Shown piece after piece: positions 57,627 to 64,000 of a DNA stretch of 64,000 nt. Both the position numbers and the translations under genes were made by a program. Positions within the stretch are counted from its first letter, which is position 1. The number at the start of each line of letters is the position of its first letter. This stretch comes from Streptomyces sp. SW4 (GTDB lineage: Bacteria; Actinomycetota; Actinomycetes; Streptomycetales; Streptomycetaceae). Where the stretch lies: positions 5,329,001 through 5,393,000 of the forward strand of contig QKWM01000004.1 in the NCBI GenBank assembly GCA_003248315.1, given 5' to 3'. The notes below the pieces were generated by a model. That model saw only the letters and a list, made by a program, of their open reading frames with translations. It searched no databases and had not been told where the DNA came from.

Positions 57627-57941
57627 GCACGGCGCCCAGACTACGACGGCGCCCACGGCTCCCGTCCGCCCGAATCCCGCCGCCCGCTACCGTCCGCCCG
57701 CCGGCTGCTCCCGTCCGCCCGCCGTCTCCGCCGGCTGCTTCGGGCCGCCCGCCGTCTCCGCCGCCCGCTTCGGGCCGCCCGCCGTCTCCGCCGGCTGCTT
57801 CGGGTCGGCCGCGGTCTGCGCCGGCTGCTCCCGGCGGGCCGCCGGTCCTGCCGGTCGGTGGCCGGGTCCTGTCCCGCCGACCCGGTGAAAATGCCCGGGA
57901 GGGCCGCACGACGGCCCCTGGAGCGGGGGACCAGTGGGATC
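57627..57941. other. 315-bp gene-free stretch with tandem repeats
   Basis: Between divergent starts of the fructosamine kinase and the gene at 57942. Mostly occupied by the 30-bp array at 57691-57840. No promoter motif is convincing in the rest. Confidence 0.6.
57691..57840. repeat. Five in-phase copies of a 30-bp tandem repeat
   Basis: Unit GCCGTCTCCGCCGGCTGCTT followed by CGGGCCGCCC, starting at 57691 (diverged), 57721, 57751, 57781 and 57811 (diverged). The period is a multiple of three, so all frames stay open: on the plus strand a Pro/Ser/Ala-rich decapeptide, on the minus strand a Gly/Asp/Ala-rich one. It lies in the divergent intergenic region and I see no start or ribosome-binding site for either reading. 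Confidence 0.85.
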
Positions 57942-58264
57942 ATGAACAGTTCAGCGTTCCATCGCACCATCACCCTCCCGGCCACCGTGGTCGAGCAGGC
58001 CGCCGAACACCTCGAGCAGGCGGTGCAGCGGGCCATCGACGGAGCGGCGACCCCCTGGCGCGCCTTCCGGGCGTGGACTGCGACGCCCCCACCCTCCCCG
58101 TCCCCGTGGTCGAGCAGGCCGCCGGCTGTCTGCTCGTCCTGGCCGCCGAAAGCGCCCAGAACCTGCGCCCCTCCGCCCTGCGCGCCCTCATCGGCGTGGC
58201 CCTGCACCTGCGGGACGCGGCCGAGGCCGTCCACCGGCCGGCGGTGACGACGCCCGCGTGGTGA
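57942..58264 (+). CDS. Hypothetical protein, about 108 aa (frame-disrupted)
   Basis: Helical, soluble. It opens SSAFHRTITLPATVVEQAAE and after one break near 58063 continues PTLPVPVVEQAAGCLLVLAA, so VVEQAA occurs twice, hinting at a duplicated helix. No membrane segment. ATG at 57942 with GGGGGAC upstream. No family recognised; the frame repair is supported only by consistent composition and the neat stop at 58264. Confidence 0.55.
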
Positions 58265-58438
58265 GGGCCGCGTCGCAGGGCACCGGCCCCTGATCGAGCG
58301 GGGACCGGGCGGCCCGGGATGTGTCCGAGGCCACGTGCCGAACGAGGCACGGGCATGTCCGGCGCGGGGGACCGGCGGCTACCGTTTCCGTACCGCAGTC
58401 CCAGATCCCCTCGAAGAGCAGTTCGGACGGTCCCGGCA

Positions 58439-58964
58439 GTGCATGCAGAACTCTCCCCGGTCATCGCGGCGACCGCCCAGTGGCTGACCTGCGCCTATCC
58501 GGCGTCCGGCGGTGCGCTGGCCGCCGCCCTGTGCGAGGTGCAGGCGCGCCAGGCCGTCACGGTCGCGGCCTGGCTGCGGTACCCGACGCCGATGGACGCC
58601 GCCCTGGTGGGCGTCGCGGGGCCGGGCGGGTCCGCCCGCCTCGACTGGATCGCCGGCGCGGACGACACCGTGGCCGGTGAGCCCGAGGACCACGCCTGGC
58701 GGACCTGGGTCGACGAGGTCGTGGCCAGCTGGGCCGCCGGCTGCTGACCGATCCGGAGCTGGCGGCGCGGGCCGTGGGCGTCGTCGCCGAGGGGCGGGGG
58801 CGGGAGGTGGGGCCGGGGGTGTTCCGGCGGCTGCTGGAGCCGGACGAGCGGGATCGCTCCGCGGCGGTTCTGCTGCGTCATCCGGACCTGCTCGCGCCGT
58901 GGCCGAGCTGCACCGCGACGAGCTGCTGGCCCGCCTGCACCCCGGCCGCACCCTGGCCGCCTGA
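58439..58964 (+). CDS. Hypothetical protein, about 176 aa (frame-disrupted)
   Basis: Mostly helical. The first part (LSPVIAATAQWLTCAYPASG; ALCEVQARQAVTVAAWLRYP) is followed, after a break near 58738, by LTDPELAARAVGVVAEGRGR, and after another near 58897 by AVAELHRDELLARLHPGRTL. The GTG at 58439 is a plausible start; ribosome-binding site weak. I do not recognise a family. The repaired product is coherent in composition, but I cannot rule out two overlapping small genes. Confidence 0.5.
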
Positions 58965-58981
58965 CGCCGTTCGCCCCGCCG

Positions 58982-59129
58982 CCCTTCCCTTCCCGACCCG
59001 GGGCTCTGCCCCGGACCCCCGCTCCTCAAACGCCGGAGGGCTGGATTCAGCCCGTCCGGCGCTTGAGGACGAGGCCGTTCAGGCCGAAGCGGGGTCTGGG
59101 GCGCAGCCCCAGGGTCGGAAGGGTAAGGG
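58982..59129. repeat. Long imperfect inverted repeat, common Streptomyces intergenic type
   Basis: The left arm (CCCTTCCCTTCCCGACCC at 58982) pairs with the right arm (GGGTCGGAAGGGTAAGGG at 59112). Inner pairs are GGACCCCCGCT with AGCGGGGTC, and CTCAAACGCCGGA with TCCGGCGCTTGAG, and small side hairpins GGGGCTCTGCCCC and GGGGCGCAGCCCC. I recall very similar elements between genes in many Streptomyces genomes. It probably ends transcription of both converging genes. Confidence 0.75.
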
Positions 59130-59153
59130 CGGCGGGGGCGAGGAAACGTGGGG

Positions 59154-60549
59154 TCAGGCGGCCGTGCCGAGGGCCGCGCGTTCCGGCAGGTCGCCGGTCT
59201 CCGTCCGGACGGAGACCGGCACCGCAGGGCGACGCCCCCGCAGCAGATACCCGCCCCGATCGCCCCCGCGATGATCAGCCCACCGGAGACGAGGGCGCCC
59301 CGCGGCCCCGCCAGCTCCATCAGCAGACCGATCGCCGGCGGCCCGCCCAGGCTCCACACCGTGCCGATGCTGCCCCACACCCGAGCACCCGCCCCCGCAG
59401 ATGCGCCGGCGGGTCCGTCTGCAGCACGGCCGTGCCGGCGGTGTCCGAGACGGACTCGACCACGGCCATCGGCAGCACGAGCACCAGCAGCACGGCCAGC
59501 GACGGCGACATCCCCGCCACCACCTGCAGCAGCCCGCCCGCCGCGGCGAGCGCGCCGACCAGCCGCACCGAGGGCCTGCGCAGCCGGCCGCCCAGCACGG
59601 CCCCGATGATGCCGCCGACCGCCAGCACCGTGGAGACGGTGCCGAAGGATCCCGCGCCGCCGGCCAGCGGCCCGGTGACGAGGACGGCGAGCGTCAGCGC
59701 GTAGTTGCGGCCGAACACGGCGCTGACCCCGGTGACACCGGCCAGCGCGAGCAGCCGCGGCCGGCGCGCGAAGAACGCCAGGCCCTCCCGGACGGACAGC
59801 TGCCCGCCCGCGCCGCGCTTCCGCCCCGGCCCGGCCGGTGCCGGGGGCGCGGTCACCGCGTCCCGGCCCGGGCGCAGGAAGGGGATGACCGACGCCACGA
59901 ACAGGAACGACACCCCGTTGGCCGCGTACGCGGCGGCCGTGCCGAGGAAGCCGACCGTCACACCGGCCAGGGCCGCGCCGGTGAGCCTGCCCGCCTGGTG
60001 CACCAGCGCGCCCACGCCGATCGCGGACGGCACGTCCTCCGCGGGGACCAGGTCGTTGCCGAGCAGGGAGCACGCCGGACCGTCGACGGTGGCGATGACG
60101 CCGGTCACGGCGGCCAGCACCATCAGGGAGGTCATGTCCAGCCGGTCCAGCGCCACGAGGACGGCGGTGGTGAACGCCACGGCGCCGAGCAGCGCCTGGC
60201 TGACGGCGGCCGTCACCTTCCTGGGCCAGCGGTCGACCGCCGCACCGCCGAACACGCTGATCAGCAGCGCGGGCGCGGCCTGCACGGACATCGACAGGCC
60301 GGTGGCGGCGGCGGACCCGGTGATCTGCAGCACGAGCAGGTTCTGCACCGTGAGCTGCATCCACGTACCGGCGTTCGACACGAAGTTCGCGACGGACCAC
60401 CAGCGCATGCTGCGGTAGCGCAGGGACCGCCACGGCGAGCGGGACGCCGCAGACGACGCGGGAGACGGAGGGTCGGCGGGCGCGGGCGCCGGTTCCGGCG
60501 CGGCGGCCCGAGGGGCGGAGGCGGGGAGGAGGAAGACACAGTGCGGCAC
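59154..60549 (-). CDS. MFS exporter (frame-disrupted)
   Basis: About 465 aa with roughly 12 membrane helices. Loop 2-3 motif: FGGAAVDRWPRKVTAAVSQA, matching the GxxxDRxGRR signature of MFS drug exporters. NFVSNAGTWMQLTVQNLLVL and VPSAIGVGALVHQAGRLTGA are typical of the EntS/TetA-like branch. The GTG at 60549 is a tentative start; the frame is open further upstream without a better one. Breaks near 59395 and 59228. Substrate unknown (siderophore, drug or metabolite). Confidence 0.82.
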
Positions 60550-60998
60550 TCGAAGACGAGTCGGGAGACCCGGAGGGGACTGGGGACCGGAGCGAGATCG
60601 CCGGCTGCGCTGCACGGCCGCTCCACTGAGCCGGTTCGACGGCGCGGACCATGGTGGCAGAGGGGAGGGGCGAGTCCTCGCCACCGGGCCTCGGCGGGCG
60701 TACGGCGCCGACGCGAACCGGCGTTCGCGGCAGGCGCGTTGGCGCCGTGAGTGTGGTTGATCACAGGCCCGGCGGGCCCTGGTCCCGCCTGCCTCGGACG
60801 GTGACGGTGGACACACCGTCCGCGGATCCCCGCCCCTCGCCGAGCCCTCACCGAGAGCCCCTTCCTCCCGGGGCCGCGGCTGTCCCGTCCGGGCCCGGGC
60901 CGCCGGCCGCACGGGAGGGGACGGAAGCAGACGTCAGGGTATGAATGCGACTCGGTGGGGCACCCGGGGACGCGCTCCGAGCGTCGCGCAGCGGAAGG
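60550..60998. other. About 450 bp without a recognised gene
   Basis: Divergent region between the MFS exporter and the epimerase-like gene. The exporter's frame stays open here but reads as Arg/Pro-rich shadow sequence. I see no consensus promoter, only a TTGATCA palindrome at about 60759. Confidence 0.5.
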
Positions 60999-62033
60999 AT
61001 GGTGGTCCTCGTGTTGCCGATAGCGGCATGCACCCTGAAGACCGAGCCCACCGCGCCCTGGTCCCGGGCCCTGGTCACCGGCGGCGCCGGGTTCCTCGGC
61101 TCACATCTGTGCACCCGGCTGCTCGATTCAGGGGTCGAAGTCGACTGCGTGGACAACCTCTCCACCGGCCGGGCCGAGAAGGTGGCCCATCTGGCCGGCC
61201 GGCCCGGCTTCCGCTTCCTCGAACGGGACATCGGCGACCCGGGCTGCCCCGAGGCCCTCACCGGCCCGTACGACCTGGTGCTGCACCTGGCCGGTCCCGC
61301 CTGCCCGGCCGCCGTGCGGCCCGACCGGACCGGTGAGGTGCTGGACGCCGCCGGTCCCGGCACCCGCGCGGCGCTGGCCGTGGCCCGGCGGGACGGGGCG
61401 CGGTTCCTGCTCGCCTCCTCGCCGCCGGAGCCGTACACCGCCGCCGACGGGGCCGGCACCGACCCCGTCGGCCCGCACGGCACGTACGCCGCCGCCGTCC
61501 GGTTCGCCGAGGCCCTGGTCGCCGCAGAGGCCGGCGACCCCGGCGCCAACGCCGGCATCGTCCGGCTGTTCCCCGCCTGCGGGCCCCGGATGCGCACGGA
61601 CGACGGCAGCCCGCCGGGCCGCTTTCTGGAGCAGGCCCTGTCCGGGCAGCCGGTCACCGTCACCGGGGACGGCAGCCGGGCCCACTCCCTGTGCTACGTG
61701 GACGACCTGGTCGACGGCGTGTTCCTGGTGGCCGCCGGCCGGTCGGTGCGTCCGGTGGACATCGGCGGCGACGAGGCGCCCACGGAGGCCGAGATCGCCC
61801 GCCGGGTGATCGAACTGACCGGCTCGGCGTCACCGCTCACCTTCGTCGACGGGCCGCGGGAGCCCGCCCGGGAGCCGCGCCCGGTCACCGGGTTCGCCCG
61901 GGAGATCTTCGGCTGGATGCCCAAGGTGTCGTGGCAGGAGGGGCTGGAGCGCACGGTCGCCGCCCTGCGGGAGGAACCCGAGCCCGTGCCGGCGGTGACG
62001 GCCGGCCGTGACGGAGGGGAGTGGTGGGCGTGA
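60999..62033 (+). CDS. NAD-dependent epimerase/dehydratase-like protein lacking the catalytic Lys
   Basis: Intact, about 344 aa. Extended-SDR fold: ALVTGGAGFLGSHLCTRLLD (NAD motif), VDCVDNLSTGRAEKVAHLAG, LVLHLAGPACPAA, LLASSPPEPYT (the conserved Ser region), HSLCYVDDLVDGVFLVAAGR. It looks most like UDP-glucuronate decarboxylase or epimerase branches. In place of YxxxK it has TYAAAVRFAEALVAAEAGD: the Tyr is kept but the Lys position is Val (GTC), not explained by a run error. It may bind without catalysis or use another base. The start is uncertain: ATG 60999 (GGAAGG directly before) or GTG 61011. Its stop overlaps the GT9 start (GTGA). Confidence 0.85.
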   Translation: MVVLVLPIAACTLKTEPTAPWSRALVTGGAGFLGSHLCTRLLDSGVEVDCVDNLSTGRAEKVAHLAGRPGFRFLERDIGDPGCPEALTGPYDLVLHLAGPACPAAVRPDRTGEVLDAAGPGTRAALAVARRDGARFLLASSPPEPYTAADGAGTDPVGPHGTYAAAVRFAEALVAAEAGDPGANAGIVRLFPACGPRMRTDDGSPPGRFLEQALSGQPVTVTGDGSRAHSLCYVDDLVDGVFLVAAGRSVRPVDIGGDEAPTEAEIARRVIELTGSASPLTFVDGPREPAREPRPVTGFAREIFGWMPKVSWQEGLERTVAALREEPEPVPAVTAGRDGGEWWA

Positions 62034-63239
62034 AGGCGCTCGTCGCCCACGCTGGCGGATTCGGCGACGTGATCCTCGCGGGTCCGGCGGTCCGGGCGGT
62101 CGCCAACCGGGCCGGCCGCGTGACCATGCTGTGCGGGGCCCGTGGCGCGCCGGCCGCCCGGCTGCTGCCCCACGTGGACGACGTCGTGACCTGGGAGTCC
62201 CCGGGGGAGGGGACCGGCCCGGACACCACCGGGACCGGCGCCGGCGACGCTACCGACGCCGTGGTCCGGCGGCTGCGCCGGGAGGGCTACGACGTCGCAC
62301 TCGTCCTCACCCCGGAGCGGCACGACGCGCTCCCCGCGGCCCGGCTGCTGCGCACCGCCCGGGTAGGCCGCATCGGCGCGCCCGCCGCCGGCTCCCCGGG
62401 CGCGGATGCCCTCGGCGCAGCTTTCCTGGGCGCCGGCGCCCTCGGCCGGGGGCCTGCCGGCGCCCGCCGCCCCGACCGGTTCGTCACCGACGCGTTCGTC
62501 ACCGACGGTCAGCCCGCCGGCGGTGGAGCCGTCGAGGGCGGCCCCGTGCAGGACGGGCTCCTCGACGACGCCCTCCTCGGCGACGCTCTTCTCGACCGTG
62601 GGCCCTTCGACGACGCACCCGTCGTAGGCCGGTCTCCCGGCGCCGGGGACCGGCCGGCGGTCTCGCCGGTTCCCGGACCACCGCCGGCACCGGGCCGAGA
62701 CGGCGCTCGACGCGGCCCTCGCGATGGGCTTCGCCCTGCGCACCGGCGACGACGGCCGACTGCGCGTCCGGCCGTCCCCCGACACGGCCTCGCTCACCGG
62801 GAACGGCCCGTACGTCGTCGTGCACCCCGGGGCGGGCGACCCGGCGCGCGCCTGGGACGCCGAGCGCGGCGCCGAGACCGTCGCCCGGCTCTGCGACGCG
62901 GGCCACCGCGTGGTGGTCACCGGCGGGGCCGGTGAGACGGCCCTGACCCGGAGGGTCAGCGGGGACGCCGCCGTCGACCTCGGCGGCCGGACGACGGCGC
63001 GGGCGCTCGCCGGGGTGCTGCGGTCCGCGGACGCGCTGGTCACCGGCTCCGCCGGGCCGGCCCTTCTCGCGGCCGCGGTGGGCACGCCCGTCGTGTCCCT
63101 GCCCGGTTCGGCACCGGCCGCCGCGGACCGGGCCCCGTACCAGGTGCCCTCGGTGTGCGTCGAGGCCCGGGACGGTGACCCGGGCGCCGCCGACGCCGTG
63201 GTCCGCGCCGTACGCCGGCTGCTGGGCACCGCCGGCTGA
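62030..63239 (+). CDS. Glycosyltransferase family 9 (heptosyltransferase-like) with inserted linker (frame-disrupted)
   Basis: About 403 aa. N-terminal domain: ALVAHAGGFGDVILAGPAVR, typical GT9. C-terminal domain: YVVVHPGAGDPARAWDAER (donor-binding HPGAG), HRVVVTGGAGETALTRR, ALVTGSAGPALLAAAVGTPV and VVSLPGSAPA. GT9 enzymes transfer heptose or other sugars. Between the domains, around residues 120-205, lies a low-complexity Gly/Ala/Asp/Leu-rich insertion (GLLDDALLGDALLDRGPFDD) absent from usual members. GTG at 62030 overlaps the previous stop; GGAGGGGA is upstream. One break near 62648, after which RFPDHRRHRAETALDAALAM continues. With the epimerase-like gene it suggests a surface-glycan or glycoconjugate function. 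Confidence 0.83.
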
Positions 63240-63321
63240 CCGCCGGACACCGCACCGCCGGCGGAGAGAGGCCGCCCGACAGCGGCGAGGCCACCCGACG
63301 CCGTGGGGCAATGCGGAATGC

Positions 63322-63356
63322 GCAGGGGCCCGGCGCCGTCACGGCGCCGGCCCCTG
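63322..63356. terminator. Hairpin between GT9 and hemerythrin genes
   Basis: GCAGGGGCCCGGCGCCG, loop TCA, CGGCGCCGGCCCCTGC. The stem is perfect except for one unpaired base, which would vanish if GGCCCC were GGGCCCC, the same kind of loss seen in the genes. Confidence 0.7.
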
Positions 63357-63390
63357 CGTCACCGCGTCCTCACGGGACGGACCTCGTGTC

Positions 63391-63954
63391 TCAGTCGGCC
63401 TTCCCGCGGCCGCTCAGCGCGTCCCGCATCCGGTCCACCAGCCCCGCACCGGGTGCCATCAGCTTGTTCATCGGCGGCTTGTCCGGGGCCGACGGGTGGG
63501 GCCGGGTCGGCGCGGTCTTCTTCGCCTGCCGGACCTTGTCGCCCAGCTCCATCAGCGCGTCCGGCGGGCACGCCTCGCGCAGCCGCGGGAAGAGGTTGCC
63601 CTCCTCGTCGGCGACGTGCGAACGGATCTCGCTCATCAGCCGGCCCATCAGCCGGTCGAACTCGGGGTCGTCGGCGGCGCAGCCCTCCAGATCCTTCATG
63701 ATCTGCTCGGCCTCGGCGTGGTCCTCCAGCTCCTTGTCCGCGAGGGCGTCGCCGTTGGCGACGTGCTCCCGCACGGCCGGGTACAGGTAGGCCTCCTCCG
63801 CCACCGAGTGCCGGACCAGCTCGATGGTGACCTGGTCGGCGTAGAGCTTGCGGTCCTTGTGACCCGAGGGCAGTCCCTCGATCTTGCCGAAGAGCTCCTC
63901 GACCTCGCGGTGATCGGTCGTCAGCTCGTCGATGACGTTTCCTCCGTGGCCCAT
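63391..63954 (-). CDS. Hemerythrin-domain protein
   Basis: Intact, 187 aa. Four-helix bundle with iron ligands in place: IDELTTDHREVEELFGKIE (first His), IELVRHSVAEEAYLYPAVRE (HxxxE plus Tyr), ELEDHAEAEQIMKDLEG (third His), RSHVADEEGNLFPRLREA (HxxxE...). The C-terminal 45 residues are a Pro/Lys-rich tail. Bacterial proteins of this type bind O2 or NO, or buffer iron and peroxide. ATG 63954 is set by GAGGTGAGG upstream; six more in-frame codons precede it. No operon partner in view. Confidence 0.9.
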   Translation of the reverse strand: MGHGGNVIDELTTDHREVEELFGKIEGLPSGHKDRKLYADQVTIELVRHSVAEEAYLYPAVREHVANGDALADKELEDHAEAEQIMKDLEGCAADDPEFDRLMGRLMSEIRSHVADEEGNLFPRLREACPPDALMELGDKVRQAKKTAPTRPHPSAPDKPPMNKLMAPGAGLVDRMRDALSGRGKAD

Positions 63955-64000
63955 GTCCTCACCTCCACACAAAGTCGCGGCGGCCTCGGAAGCGGCCCGC

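Noticed and set aside
57691..57840. 30-bp repeats as a CRISPR array
   Set aside because: Copies are directly adjacent with no spacers and no cas genes are present.
60550..60912. N-terminal extension of the MFS exporter
   Set aside because: The frame is open but the sequence is Arg/Pro/Ser-rich with no start codon that has a good ribosome-binding site, and MFS proteins of this branch begin shortly before the first helix.

Overview
The window is about 72% GC, with GTG starts, overlapping stop/start codons and protein families typical of Streptomyces or a close relative. I count 54 protein-coding genes, no tRNA, rRNA, CRISPR array or insertion sequence. From memory, a stress-signalling block beside a glgE operon resembles the arm region of S. 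coelicolor that carries glgEII; I could not check this.

The sequence has a serious quality problem. 38 of the 54 genes can be read only by changing frame once or more. Every break I worked out at base level (at least 15) is repaired by adding one G or C to a short G/C run, and conserved protein sequence then continues. I treat these as under-called runs, not pseudogenes, and give each gene its whole span.

Layout. (1) 1-4.3 kb: a hypothetical protein, a FUSC membrane protein and a type II NADH dehydrogenase. (2) 4.4-17.5 kb: a block of partner-switching signalling on the minus strand. It holds STAS-rsbR-rsbS-rsbT-RsbX-like-RsbU-like genes joined by 1-4 nt overlaps, an ANTAR-GAF-PAS-PP2C phosphatase, a hybrid histidine kinase with six HAMP units at an exact 276-bp period, a PRC-barrel protein and an RsbW-like kinase. 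(3) 17.7-21.7 kb: two small membrane proteins, an acyl-CoA synthetase and a GCS2-type ligase. (4) 21.8-32.4 kb: the GlgE alpha-glucan pathway (glgB, maltokinase, treS, glgE, DUF5133 on minus; a Pep1-like gene and glgX divergent on plus). (5) 32.4-43.2 kb: VOC protein, ANTAR protein, SigB/SigF-type sigma factor, a secreted NPP1-type necrosis-inducing protein, ATP-dependent DNA ligase, MarR, DoxX, peroxiredoxin, a PAS-GAF-PP2C-HATPase protein, a LigD-type 3'-phosphoesterase and an aldo/keto reductase. (6) 43.3-50.7 kb: a fructan-use locus with LacI, an intracellular GH32, an ABC sugar importer and a divergent Tat-exported GH32. (7) 50.8-64 kb: TauD-type dioxygenase, YciO-type protein, a two-HTH regulator, a small protein and a catalase behind stress-type promoters, fructosamine kinase, two unknowns, MFS exporter, an NDP-sugar-epimerase-like protein, GT9 glycosyltransferase and hemerythrin.

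The parts fit a general-stress theme: stressosome sensing feeding SigB-class sigma factors, with catalase, peroxiredoxin, hemerythrin and alpha-glucan/trehalose metabolism as plausible outputs. Four sites matching the Streptomyces SigB pattern (GNNT-N14/15-GGGTA[C/T]) lie in front of the STAS/rsb operon, the PRC-barrel gene, the small gene at 54.6 kb and the catalase. I did not see a wholly new system. The strongest leads are the clustered partner switches with the HAMP-array kinase, the operator layout of the fructan locus, and an epimerase-like protein that has lost its catalytic lysine.
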